Of a DNA stretch of 64,000 bases, positions 1-7,968 are shown one piece after another (the first letter of the stretch is position 1; the number at the start of each line of letters is the position of its first letter). Source of the DNA: Roseovarius litoreus (lineage in GTDB: Bacteria; Pseudomonadota; Alphaproteobacteria; Rhodobacterales; Rhodobacteraceae). The notes below the pieces were generated by a model. The model was not told the DNA's origin. It was given only the letters and a program-made list of their open reading frames with translations, and ran no database searches. The DNA is taken from the NCBI RefSeq assembly GCF_900142765.1, contig NZ_FRCB01000001.1, positions 186,001 to 250,000 on the forward strand. Direction: 5' to 3'. The position numbers were made by a program, and so were the translations under genes.

Positions 1-2
1 AC

Positions 3-245
3 CCCGAAGAGGCCGCGATGATCGTCCTCGATAACGATGCGACCGGCGCGCAGACCGAAGAACACCAGATCCGCATGATGGGCGAGGTGGCGAAGTTGAC
101 GGCAGGCTCGAATGGCGCGCTTGACCCGGCGGATTTCGAACGCACGGTCCAGTCGCTGCTGTCGGGTGGATCGGCACCGGTGATCACCGAGCATCCCGGG
201 GACGCCGCATGGACCCATGCGATCACCGACAAGGCTCTGAACTGA
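3..245 (+). CDS. C-terminal end of a probable ABC transporter substrate-binding protein (NMT1/THI5-like)
   Basis: The frame is open from the left window edge to a TGA ending at 245, so only about 80 C-terminal residues are visible and the true start lies outside. The tail (NDATGAQTEEHQ, GALDPADFERTV, AWTHAITD) resembles the end of periplasmic binding proteins of the nitrate/sulfonate/thiamine-precursor (NMT1/THI5) type from Rhodobacterales. That is a recollection of the family, not a demonstrated match. No domain-defining part is present, so the substrate cannot be inferred. A GC-rich hairpin follows the stop. Confidence 0.5.
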   Translation, partial: PEEAAMIVLDNDATGAQTEEHQIRMMGEVAKLTAGSNGALDPADFERTVQSLLSGGSAPVITEHPGDAAWTHAITDKALN

Positions 246-272
246 GACCGCGTCTTTGCATTACATGATCGG

Positions 273-294
273 CCGGGGCGCAAGCGCGCCCCGG
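273..294 (+). terminator. GC-rich hairpin after the partial binding-protein gene
   Basis: An 8-bp perfect stem (CCGGGGCG at 273-280 with CGCCCCGG at 287-294) and a 6-nt loop lie about 28 nt after the stop codon. No T-run follows, so intrinsic termination is only possible. The rest of 246-527 shows no gene; it holds the promoter region of the carboxypeptidase gene, which I could not resolve. Confidence 0.3.
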
Positions 295-527
295 TTCAGC
301 CTCGGGCCTCGGGCACGCTGACCGCAGAAAACCGGTCGCCACATTCTTGCCTCAATCGCCGGTCTTGCGACAAGCGGCAACGCACCCCCAAGATGTTGAC
401 GGCTTGATGCAAAAATCCCTTTGAAATAAGGACTTTTCAGGACTCCGCGTCCATGCTACAATTTTCGGTAATATATAAAAGGCCAGTCGGATAACCGGCG
501 GCGCGAGAGGCAGAAAAGAGTAGTTCC

Positions 528-1976
528 ATGAAACTTTGGAGCAGCCAGCGCACCCGCTGGAGTGTGATAGCATTTGCGACGATCTGGATGCTTGTGGTCG
601 TACCCCTGAGTGCGATCGCAGCCCCCTATGCCGCGATGGTCATGGACGCGCGATCCGGCGAAGTCCTGCACGCGCATAATGCGGATACAAGACTGCATCC
701 CGCCTCCCTGACAAAGATGATGACGCTTTACGTTGTGTTCGAGGCCGTCGAAAACGGAGAGATCGGGCTGGATACGATGGTCACGATCTCTCAGCACGCG
801 GCCAGCGAACCGCCGAGCAAGCTGGGGCTGCGGGCCGGCCAGCAGATCCGCCTGCGCCACCTGATCCGCGCGGCGGCGATCAAGTCGGCCAATGACGCCG
901 CCACCGCTCTTGCCGAAGCGATCGAGGGCTCCGAGGCCCGCTTCGCGCGCCGGATGAACCGCACCGCCAAGGCGATGGGGATGACCCGCACGACCTTCAA
1001 GAACGCTCATGGCCTGACGGAGAACGGGCATCTGTCCACCGCTCGGGACATGACGATTCTCGGGCGGCACGTGTTCTACGACTATCCCGAGTATTACAAC
1101 TTGTTCTCGCGGATCACTGCAGATGCTGGCGTGCGCAAGGTATATCACACCAACCGGGCGCTGCTGAACAGCTACCGTGGTGCCGACGGCATCAAGACGG
1201 GCTATACCCGCGCGGCCGGCTTCAACCTTGTCGCAAGTGCCGAGCGCGGCGGCGAGCGCATTATCGCAACAGTGTTCGGCGGCAATTCCACCGCCTCTCG
1301 CAACGCCAAGGTCGCCGAGCTTCTGGACCTCGGCTTCCGCAAGGCGCCAAGCCGCGTGGCCCTGCACAAGCCGCGCCGTCCTGCCTATGCGGGCCGGATG
1401 CAGGACAGTGCACCAGACGGCGCCTTCGGCAAGACGGTGCGGCTGGCCACGGCCGCGGCGGTCAAGCGCAGCCTGCGCCCGCAGATGCGCCCATCGGCCG
1501 AACCGGCGCCGGTCGTCCTGGCCTCGAAGGAAGATATCGAACAGGCGATCATGGCGGCGCAAGAAACCCGCCTGCCCGTAGAAGAGCCGAAAATCGCCAA
1601 AGGATCAGCGACGCCGCCGCTCCCGAAGATCAACCCCGAGCCACGTCCCGCCGATCTGGTCCTGACCCGGACATCCGAGCCTGCTGCAGATCCCATTCAG
1701 GAGGTGGTGACCCGGGTGTCGACCTCGGGCGGGCGCAACTGGGGCATCAATATCGGGCGCTATCAAAGTCAGTATGAAGCGCAAAAGGTCCTTCTCCAGA
1801 CGGCGCTCAACGAGATGAGCACGCTGGATGGCAGCCTGCGCAAAGTCGTGCGGCGCCCCACCGGATTCGACGCGAATTTCATGGGCCTCTCGCGCGAAAC
1901 CGCGGATCTTGCCTGTCGCCGTCTGGCTGCAAAACAGGTCACCTGTTTCATGATCCAACCCGGCGGTGGTGCCTGA
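528..1976 (+). CDS. D-alanyl-D-alanine carboxypeptidase (PBP5/6-type, peptidase S11) with C-terminal SPOR domain
   Basis: 482 aa. It trims the terminal D-Ala from peptidoglycan pentapeptides in the periplasm. An N-terminal hydrophobic segment (about residues 12-30) is a signal peptide ending near AIAAPYA. All three serine penicillin-binding motifs are present: SLTK at S60-K63, SAN at S120-N122 and KTG at K223-G225. After the catalytic domain (to about 275) comes a long Ala/Pro-rich linker. The last 75 residues (from about 405, SGGRNWGINIGRYQSQYEA) match the septal SPOR peptidoglycan-binding domain, a layout seen in alphaproteobacterial DacA/DacF-type proteins. It lacks the usual C-terminal amphipathic anchor of PBP5, so SPOR probably supplies localisation. 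It is monocistronic and followed by a dispersed repeat. Confidence 0.93.
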   Translation: MKLWSSQRTRWSVIAFATIWMLVVVPLSAIAAPYAAMVMDARSGEVLHAHNADTRLHPASLTKMMTLYVVFEAVENGEIGLDTMVTISQHAASEPPSKLGLRAGQQIRLRHLIRAAAIKSANDAATALAEAIEGSEARFARRMNRTAKAMGMTRTTFKNAHGLTENGHLSTARDMTILGRHVFYDYPEYYNLFSRITADAGVRKVYHTNRALLNSYRGADGIKTGYTRAAGFNLVASAERGGERIIATVFGGNSTASRNAKVAELLDLGFRKAPSRVALHKPRRPAYAGRMQDSAPDGAFGKTVRLATAAAVKRSLRPQMRPSAEPAPVVLASKEDIEQAIMAAQETRLPVEEPKIAKGSATPPLPKINPEPRPADLVLTRTSEPAADPIQEVVTRVSTSGGRNWGINIGRYQSQYEAQKVLLQTALNEMSTLDGSLRKVVRRPTGFDANFMGLSRETADLACRRLAAKQVTCFMIQPGGGA

Positions 1977-1989
1977 GGGCAGATGCTGC

Positions 1990-2064
1990 CGGGGGCTCTG
2001 CCCCCGACGTTGAAATCCTGAAGGATTTCACCGCCTCCCCCGGGATATCTCCGGCCAGAAGAAG
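1990..2064 (+). repeat. Dispersed palindromic intergenic repeat, copy A
   Basis: It contains two palindromes: CGGGGGC-TCT-GCCCCCG and TTGAAATCC-tgaa-GGATTTCA. A conserved tail follows, reading CCTCCCCCGGGATAT and then GGCCAGAAGAAG. A near-identical copy in the opposite orientation lies at 19075-19148 inside the 5' end of yejE. The tail core recurs in inverted orientation at 2100-2122 and again at 32790-32817. The first palindrome could also terminate the upstream carboxypeptidase transcript. No protein-coding signal is present. Confidence 0.75.
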
Positions 2065-2099
2065 CCGCACCCCGCGCAGATCGAAGGGACGGCCCAGGG

Positions 2100-2215
2100 C
2101 TTCTTCTGGCTATAAATATCCTGAAACACTCGACCTTTGACCCGAGGCATCAGCGAAGGGTAGAACGCGCGCCGTGATCGAATGCCTCTCAGCTTGTCGC
2201 GAAACACTTCAGGCC
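2100..2215 (+). repeat. Dispersed intergenic repeat, second module (copy A')
   Basis: It begins with a degenerate core CTTCTTCTGGC..AAATATCC, followed by CCTTTGACCCGAGGCATCAG, GCGAAGGG and GAACGCG, and ends in GTCGCGAAACACTTCAGG. The same string of blocks recurs at 32716-32817 between ybaB and recR, with small changes (CCTTTGACCTGAGGCACCAG, CGCGAAACCCTTTAGG) and with the TTCTTCTGGCC core on the other side. The shared blocks show a dispersed noncoding family. Its function is unknown. Confidence 0.6.
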
Positions 2216-2259
2216 GAGGAGGCAAGGCCCCCTCACACCGCCCGATAGACACAGCACCA

Positions 2260-2418
2260 TCAGGGTTTGGGGTGATCGTCGTATTCGTCGCTCAGAATGC
2301 GGCGCGCATCGCCTTCCGGATCGTCGTACTGGTTGCTGCGCACCGTGTAGACGAAAAACACCAGTCCAAGCGCGCCCAGGAAAAGCGAAATCGGAATGAG
2401 ATAGGCGAGGATGGTCAT
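2260..2418 (-). CDS. ccoS: cbb3-type cytochrome oxidase assembly protein CcoS
   Basis: 52 aa, read directly from the complement: it begins MTILAYLIPISLFLG and ends DDHPKP. One N-terminal membrane helix (about residues 3-24) is followed by a short polar tail with YDDPEGDARRIL, the usual CcoS/FixS pattern of a tiny helix-plus-acidic-tail protein. CcoS is needed with CcoI for copper and haem maturation of cbb3 oxidase. It is the last gene of ccoGHIS; its ATG lies 4 nt after the ccoI stop. The size is typical for the family. Confidence 0.9.
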   Translation of the reverse strand: MTILAYLIPISLFLGALGLVFFVYTVRSNQYDDPEGDARRILSDEYDDHPKP

Positions 2419-2422
2419 GCGG

Positions 2423-4618
2423 TCACCTCAATCGCAGCGCGTTCAGCGACACGGTAATGGAACTCGCAGACATCGCCAAGGCCGCGATCAGCGGCGAGCA
2501 GAGCCCCGCCATGGCCAGGGGAACCGCAATGATGTTGTAGATCGTGGCGATGCGGAAGTTTTCCCTGATCCGGCGCGTCGCCGCGCCGGCGGTCGCACAG
2601 GCCGAGGCAATCGGCGCAAGGTCGCTACCGAGCAGCACGATATCCGAGGCGACGCGCGCTGCATCGAGCGCGGAGGCCGGTGAGATCGAGACATGGGCGG
2701 CAGCGAGTGCCGCCGTATCATTAAGCCCGTCGCCCACCATGAGCACCTTGGCGCCGCGCGCGGACATCGCCTGAATGCGCGAGGATTTGTCAGCCGGCAC
2801 GGCCTCGGCCAGCCAGTGAGTGATCCCCAGCCGCTCGGCCAGCGCCTCGACCGCGGGGGTGGTATCTCCGGACATGAGATACACGTCCTTGCCCGCATCC
2901 TTGAGAGATTGCACCGCTTCAGCCGCGCCTTCGCGCAGACGGTCGGTGAAGGTGAACGCCACCGGCGCGCCCTCGCCCCTGTCAAGGAAGGTAGCGGTTT
3001 CGGCGCGACCCTGTGCGCCGATCCAGCTGGCACGGCCAAGCCGCACCTCGCGGCCATCAACGAGGGCGCGGGTGCCATAGCCGGGCACTTCGCTCAGGTC
3101 GCTCACCGGGGCCGGGGCGAAACCGGCCTCACGCGCGGCGCGCGTGATGGCTTGCGCCAGCGGATGGGACGAGCCCTGCGCCAGCGCCAGAGCGAGTTCC
3201 GCATCGCGGCGCGGGATGTCGGCGAGATTGGTCAATTCGGGCGTGCCTGCCGTCAGGGTGCCGGTCTTGTCGAACACCACGGTGTCGACCTGGGCCAGCC
3301 GCTCGAGCGCGGTCTCGTGCTTGATGAGCATCCCGCGCCGGAACAGCTTGCCCGAGGCGGCCGTGGTCACCGCCGGCACCGCAAGGCCAAGCGCACAGGG
3401 GCAGGTGATGATCAGCACCGCTGCGGCGATATTGAGCGCCGTGCGCATGTCGAACGTGTAGAGATACCAGCCCACAAAGGCCAAGGCCGACAGGATATGC
3501 ACCCCCGGCGCATAGAGTTTCGCGGCACTGTCGGCCAGCGAGGTATAGCGAGAGCGCCCCGATTCCGCGATGGCCACCAGATCGGCCATCTGGTGCAGCG
3601 ACGTGTCCTGTCCCACGGCCGAGGCGCGGATGGTCAGCGGGCCGGTCAGGTTCACCTCGCCCGCCGACACGGTCTGACCTTCGGCGGCGAAAACGGGTAG
3701 CGTCTCGCCGGTAAGCAATGAGCGGTCAAGCTCCGAAGTGCCGGAGACGATCTCGCCATCCACGGGCATCCGCCCACCGGGACGCACAAGCAGCAGATCG
3801 CCCACGGCAAGTTCGGCCACGTTCACGATCTCTTCGGTGCCGTCAGCGCGCAGGCGGGTGGCACGGGGCACTTCGAGAGCGGTCAGTTCCTCGGCAGCGG
3901 AGCGGGCGATGGCACGGGTCCGGTGATCGAGATAGCGGCCCGCAAGCAGGAAGAATGTCAACGCGAGAGCCGCGTCGAAATAGGCGTGCTTGCCCGAGAG
4001 CGAGGTTTCCCAAAGCGAGGTGACCACCGCCAGCACGATCGCCAGCGTGATCGGCACATCCATATTGAGCTGCCGATTGCTGAGCGCGGCCCAGGCGTTG
4101 CGAAAGAACGGCTGGCCGGAAAAGGCAATGGTGGGCAGGGCGATGGCCGCCGAGATCCAGTGAAAGAGATCCCGGGTCGCATCTGCGGCACCGGACCAGA
4201 CCGAGACCGACAGCAGCATCACGTTCATCGATGCAAAGCCCGCCACCGCCAGCCGCATCAGCAATTCGCGTCCGGCACGATCGTTCGCCGTCGCGTTGAG
4301 CGTGCCCGCATCCAGTTCATGCGCCTCGAAGCCAAGGGCCTCCACAAGGGTTTTCATCTCTTGCGCGGTCACATCGGGATCGGCCTCGATGCTGGCGCGT
4401 TTCAACGTCAGGTTCACTCGCGCCGATCTGACACCGGGATGCGCGTTGAGCGCCTTTTCTATCTTGGTGATGCAGGCCGAACAGTGGATTGTCGGCAGCG
4501 ACAGGGCGATCTGCGCCCCGCCCTGCGCATGCAGGGCGGTGGCGGCCAGTTTGTCCGCGGCAGGAGCGGCTGCACAGGCCGGGCAAGCCGAAGCGGTCGG
4601 GCGCATGGTGGCTGTCAT
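2423..4618 (-). CDS. ccoI: Copper-translocating P-type ATPase CcoI (FixI-like)
   Basis: 731 aa from the chosen ATG. It moves Cu(I) out of the cytoplasm to supply the CuB site of cbb3 oxidase. A Cys pair (CPAC near residue 12) precedes a heavy-metal-associated domain with HCSAC at about C46/C49. Then come eight or so membrane helices, the CPC ion-binding motif in TCPCALG (about 404), the phosphorylation site DKTGT (about 447) and GDGLND (about 630). The frame extends to a TTG at 4627 that overlaps the ccoH stop, but AAGGA sits directly against that TTG and 9 nt before the ATG at 4618, so I prefer the ATG. Third gene of ccoGHIS. Confidence 0.95.
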   Translation of the reverse strand: MTATMRPTASACPACAAAPAADKLAATALHAQGGAQIALSLPTIHCSACITKIEKALNAHPGVRSARVNLTLKRASIEADPDVTAQEMKTLVEALGFEAHELDAGTLNATANDRAGRELLMRLAVAGFASMNVMLLSVSVWSGAADATRDLFHWISAAIALPTIAFSGQPFFRNAWAALSNRQLNMDVPITLAIVLAVVTSLWETSLSGKHAYFDAALALTFFLLAGRYLDHRTRAIARSAAEELTALEVPRATRLRADGTEEIVNVAELAVGDLLLVRPGGRMPVDGEIVSGTSELDRSLLTGETLPVFAAEGQTVSAGEVNLTGPLTIRASAVGQDTSLHQMADLVAIAESGRSRYTSLADSAAKLYAPGVHILSALAFVGWYLYTFDMRTALNIAAAVLIITCPCALGLAVPAVTTAASGKLFRRGMLIKHETALERLAQVDTVVFDKTGTLTAGTPELTNLADIPRRDAELALALAQGSSHPLAQAITRAAREAGFAPAPVSDLSEVPGYGTRALVDGREVRLGRASWIGAQGRAETATFLDRGEGAPVAFTFTDRLREGAAEAVQSLKDAGKDVYLMSGDTTPAVEALAERLGITHWLAEAVPADKSSRIQAMSARGAKVLMVGDGLNDTAALAAAHVSISPASALDAARVASDIVLLGSDLAPIASACATAGAATRRIRENFRIATIYNIIAVPLAMAGLCSPLIAALAMSASSITVSLNALRLR

Positions 4619-4623
4619 CGCCG

Positions 4624-5079
4624 TCAATCCTTGATGAGCACGACCCGCTGCTGAAACTCGGTGCCGTCATCGGCCAGCGCGGTCATGCGAATGTTCCAGT
4701 TGCCATCGCCAAGCGGCACGGGTGCCACATAGGCCTGACCATCGAAGCGGAAATCGGGGGTCACATCCTCGGCCACATGGGTGGCGCGCCCGACGGTGGC
4801 GTCGAGCATCGCCACTTCAACGGGACGACCCGCTTCATCGGTGATCGACAGGGTCAGCGTCCCGTCCTTGTGATGCGCGCCGATGGTCCAGCCAAGCGCC
4901 TCCTGGGCGGCCTTGCGATCGTCGAAGGTCTGGCTTGCGACATAGGAATTGCGCACTTCCAGCCCGGGGAAGGTGTTCACCGCCGAATAGGCCAGCACCA
5001 GATTGACGCTGATGATGACGCCGAATGCCCCTCCGAAAATGGCGAATACGTGCTTGCCGGTCAGTTTGCGTTCGGCCAT
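4624..5079 (-). CDS. ccoH: FixH-family cbb3 oxidase accessory protein CcoH
   Basis: 151 aa. One N-terminal membrane helix (about residues 8-31, HVFAIFGGAFGVIISVNLVLAY in part) anchors a periplasmic domain of FixH type (NSYVASQTFDDRKAAQEALGW near residues 42-62). FixH/CcoH acts with CcoI in assembly of the cbb3 oxidase. Its ATG overlaps the ccoG stop as ATGA, implying translational coupling, and its stop abuts ccoI. The length is normal for the family. Confidence 0.92.
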   Translation of the reverse strand: MAERKLTGKHVFAIFGGAFGVIISVNLVLAYSAVNTFPGLEVRNSYVASQTFDDRKAAQEALGWTIGAHHKDGTLTLSITDEAGRPVEVAMLDATVGRATHVAEDVTPDFRFDGQAYVAPVPLGDGNWNIRMTALADDGTEFQQRVVLIKD

Positions 5080-6515
5080 CAGTTGTCCCTCCCATTGAAT
5101 ACGGTGTCTTCATAGGCCCGGTCGCCTGTCGAAATATCCTCGACCCACAGGCGCACCTCGGTGCGTTCGTTTTGCGCCGGGGCCGAGCCCGGAGGCGCCA
5201 CCAGATAGACCCGTTGCAGCATCGTGCTGTCGGCAGGCACATCGACGGTGGCATAGGGCGTGCCCTCAAGCGCGAGGCGGATCGTCGGATCGCCCTTGAC
5301 CGACAGGTTGTAGGGGCGGTCCTCGCCATGCTTGTTGCGCAGACGCACCTCATAGACATTGCGGATCGAGCCGTCGGACAGGGTCACATAGGTCGGGTTG
5401 CGGACCGGTGCTACGGTCATGTCCACCTCGGGCCGGATGAACAGCGCAAAGACCAGCCCGATACCGACAAGTGCCCAAAGCGTGGTATAGAGGATCGTGC
5501 GCGGTCGCAGGATGTGCTGGATGATCGGCTTTGGCTTGCCCCCGGCGCGTTCTGATTGCTCGTCGGTCAGGGCCATGTAGTCGATCAACCCGCGGGGCTT
5601 GCCGATCTTGGCCATGATGTCGTCGCAGGCGTCGATGCACAGGGCACAGGTGATGCATTCAAGCTGCTGGCCGTCGCGGATGTCGATGCCCACCGGGCAG
5701 ACATTGACGCAGGCCATGCAATCGATGCAGTCGCCCTGCTCTTGTCCGGCCTTCACCTCGTTCGAGTTCTTGCGCGGCTCGCCGCGCCATTCGCGGTACC
5801 CCACGGTCAGCGTATCTTCGTCCATCATCGCGGCCTGAATACGCGGCCAGGGGCAGGCATAGATGCAGATCTGTTCGCGTGCGAACCCGCCGAACACAAA
5901 GGTGGTGCCGGTCAGGATGGCGATCGTGGTATAGGCGATCGGGTGCGCGTTGAGTGTGAACAGATCGACCAGCAGCGTGGGCGCATCGGTGAAATAGAAC
6001 ACCCAGGCGCCCCCGGTGGCCACCGCGATCAAGAGCCAAGTGATCCATTTGGTGAGCCGCAGGCGGATCTTGCGGGCGTCCAGCTTTTTCTGACGGTGCA
6101 GCCGCAAGCGGGCGTTGCGGTCGCCCTCTATCCAGCGCTCCACGAGGATGAAAAGATCGGTCCAGACGGTCTGCGGGCAGGCATAGCCGCACCACACCCG
6201 GCCAAGCGCCGAGGTGAACAGGAACAACCCCAGACCCGCCATCACCAGAAGACCGGCGACGAAATAGAACTCATGCGGCCAGATCTCGATCCAGAAGAAG
6301 AAGAAACGCCGGTTCGCCAGATCCAGCAGCACGGCCTGATCCGGCAGGTTCGGCCCGCGATCCCAGCGAATCCATGGCGTGACGTAATAGATGCCAAGCG
6401 TGACGATCAGGATCGCCCATTTCAGATTGCGGAACTTGCCATAGACTTTCTTGGGAAAGACCGGTTCTCGTGCGGCGTAAAGGCTGGGTGCGGCATCGGG
6501 TTGGGTGTCGGACAC
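5079..6515 (-). CDS. ccoG: Cytochrome oxidase accessory protein CcoG (RdxA/FixG-type polyferredoxin)
   Basis: 478 aa, GTG start at 6515 with GGAG 7 nt upstream. It is a membrane iron-sulfur protein that reduces copper during cbb3 assembly. Several membrane helices occupy the first 220 residues and include the conserved RVWCGYACPQTVW block. Two [4Fe-4S] motifs follow at about 260-310: CIDCMACVNVCP and CITCALCIDACD. Another helix (about 345-365) and a C-terminal Ig-like domain (IG_FixG_C type) complete it. It is first in ccoGHIS and preceded by an FNR box at 6580-6593, so anaerobic induction by FnrL is expected. Confidence 0.96.
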   Translation of the reverse strand: MSDTQPDAAPSLYAAREPVFPKKVYGKFRNLKWAILIVTLGIYYVTPWIRWDRGPNLPDQAVLLDLANRRFFFFWIEIWPHEFYFVAGLLVMAGLGLFLFTSALGRVWCGYACPQTVWTDLFILVERWIEGDRNARLRLHRQKKLDARKIRLRLTKWITWLLIAVATGGAWVFYFTDAPTLLVDLFTLNAHPIAYTTIAILTGTTFVFGGFAREQICIYACPWPRIQAAMMDEDTLTVGYREWRGEPRKNSNEVKAGQEQGDCIDCMACVNVCPVGIDIRDGQQLECITCALCIDACDDIMAKIGKPRGLIDYMALTDEQSERAGGKPKPIIQHILRPRTILYTTLWALVGIGLVFALFIRPEVDMTVAPVRNPTYVTLSDGSIRNVYEVRLRNKHGEDRPYNLSVKGDPTIRLALEGTPYATVDVPADSTMLQRVYLVAPPGSAPAQNERTEVRLWVEDISTGDRAYEDTVFNGRDN

Positions 6516-6579
6516 GGAATCACTCCGGTATTCGTGTTCTTGTTCCCCTGTCTTGTCTCAGGTGACGGCCGCACCAGCC

Positions 6580-6593
6580 TTGACCTGTGTCAA
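6580..6593 (-). promoter_or_regulatory. FnrL-binding box upstream of ccoG
   Basis: The sequence TTGACCTGTGTCAA is a dyad fitting the alphaproteobacterial FnrL consensus TTGA-N6-TCAA. It lies 65 nt before the ccoG start, a normal place for an activator site in an FNR-dependent promoter. An FnrL gene is encoded in this window. The start of transcription was not determined. Confidence 0.8.
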
Positions 6594-6612
6594 ATTCTGA
6601 CTCTGAAAGTGA

Positions 6613-7494
6613 TCAATTCGCCGATGCCGCGGCCTGCTTGCGCAGCCATCCGATAAAGGCCTTGGCCTTGCTGCGCGGCGCACCGGGCCGTGTGACGATG
6701 TAATAAGCGGTGTCCTCGGGTTCTTCGAACAGCAATTTCAGGCGGCCCGCCGCCACGTCATCCTCGACCCATTGCCGCACGGTCAGCGAAACGCCCTGCC
6801 CCTGGCGCACCCCTTCCAGCAGCAGGTTGCCGGGCACCTGCGTCATGCCACCGATGCGGAACGAGGCAAGCCCCTTGCGGCTCAGCCAATCGGTCGACTC
6901 GGACGTGCCGTATTCCTGCACCCAAGGCAGGTCGATCAGATCCTCGGGCCGCCTGATGCTGCGGCCCGCCACCAGCGACGGCGCGGCCACCACCACCAGC
7001 GGCGAGGAAAACAGCCGCTCGGCCTCGACACCGGGCCAATGGCCCATACCGTGCCGGATGGCGATATCGATGCCACCGGGTTCGAGTGCGACACGTTCAG
7101 GGGTGGGATTGATCATCACATCCACGTCCGGATGCCGGTTCCGGAAATCCAGAAGCCGAGGCATCAGCCACTGCGCGGCAAAACCCGGCGTGGTCGAAAT
7201 CTGCAACGGTCGGTCGGCATCCGCGCCGGTCAGCGCTTCGACCGTGCGCGCAATAGCACCAAAGCCCGCGCGCAGCGCATCGGCCAGATCGCGCCCCGCA
7301 GGCGTCAGCGCCAAATGCCGACCGGACCGATCCACCAGCGCGACGCCCATATGCCCTTCGAGCGCCTTGACCTGCTGGCTGATCGCGGCATGGCTGACAT
7401 TGAGCGCAGCGCCAGCGGCGCTGGCCGATCCGGTCTCGGCCAGTGCGGAAAAGGCGCGCAAGGCAGTCAAAGGCGGCATGGAAAGCCAATCCAT
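6613..7494 (-). CDS. LysR-family transcriptional regulator (GcvA-like)
   Basis: 293 aa. The N-terminal winged helix-turn-helix occupies about residues 8-66 (LTALRAFSALAETGS, ISQQVKALEGHMGVALVDR). The rest is a type-2 periplasmic-binding-like effector domain with GcvA-type features (LPWVQEYGTSESTDWL). Such proteins usually control a divergent or nearby gene and themselves. It sits between ccoG and ccoP, splitting what is often an adjacent ccoNOQP-ccoGHIS arrangement. The divergent neighbour is a 51-codon ORF. The effector is unknown. No strong Shine-Dalgarno is seen before the ATG. Confidence 0.88.
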   Translation of the reverse strand: MDWLSMPPLTALRAFSALAETGSASAAGAALNVSHAAISQQVKALEGHMGVALVDRSGRHLALTPAGRDLADALRAGFGAIARTVEALTGADADRPLQISTTPGFAAQWLMPRLLDFRNRHPDVDVMINPTPERVALEPGGIDIAIRHGMGHWPGVEAERLFSSPLVVVAAPSLVAGRSIRRPEDLIDLPWVQEYGTSESTDWLSRKGLASFRIGGMTQVPGNLLLEGVRQGQGVSLTVRQWVEDDVAAGRLKLLFEEPEDTAYYIVTRPGAPRSKAKAFIGWLRKQAAASAN

Positions 7495-7594
7495 AATGTA
7501 ATCTCAGCTTACAGGTTGCAATTTTTCCTGAGTCGCAGAATGGCAGATTTATCCCCATATTCACAGGACAAATCACCCCACGAAAGGGCACGCC

Positions 7595-7750
7595 ATGCTG
7601 AACGTATTTGCAAAATCTTTCATGACAGCCACACGCAACGCACCCAACGATCGCTGGGGGCCGCCAAGCCACTGGTCCCGCTCCGAACGCTTCGACAACC
7701 GCCGCCGCGCCGAAATCGAGGCTCATCTCGAAGCGCGCAGACGGGATTGA
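7595..7750 (+). CDS. Small Arg-rich hypothetical protein, divergent from the LysR gene
   Basis: 51 aa (MLNVFAKSFM to EARRRD), with GAAAGG 6 nt before its ATG. It is basic, with a run of Arg residues in the C-terminal half (RSERFDNRRRAEIEAHL), no signal peptide and no membrane segment. The amphipathic-looking C-terminal helix recalls short DUF1127-like proteins, but I cannot claim membership. It faces away from the LysR gene across about 100 bp, the classic arrangement for a LysR target. Coding status rests on the ribosome site, codon bias and position. Confidence 0.5.
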   Translation: MLNVFAKSFMTATRNAPNDRWGPPSHWSRSERFDNRRRAEIEAHLEARRRD

Positions 7751-7866
7751 ACACGTCTGGTCATGGTCTGATTGTCGGGGGCATCTTGATGCTTGCGCGC
7801 GCAAAAATCATGGTGCCGGGCGTGACCTGATCGGGGCAAGCTCTGCCGCCTCACGGTCACGAAATT

Positions 7867-7914
7867 GGCACCGGCCTTCCTGGAAACGCGCGAACAGGAC
7901 GGAAGGCCGGTGCC
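7867..7914. repeat. Perfect 14-bp inverted repeat between the small ORF and ccoP
   Basis: The arms are GGCACCGGCCTTCC (7867-7880) and GGAAGGCCGGTGCC (7901-7914), with a 20-nt loop. A second, weaker GC stem lies at about 7923-7940 and is followed on the plus strand by CGGGTATCTTTTT. The pair lies between convergent gene ends (small ORF and ccoP) and may be a transcription terminator or barrier. The long loop is not typical of an intrinsic terminator. Confidence 0.55.
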
Positions 7915-7968
7915 TGACCCCACGGGCGGCGAACCACCCGCGGGTATCTTTTTGTCAGAGTCGCAGGA

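Noticed and set aside
2028-2252. Minus-strand open frame of 74 codons across the repeats
   Set aside because: It is composed of the dispersed repeat modules; no ribosome site, and the corresponding frame at 32716-32850 is not conserved as an intact ORF.
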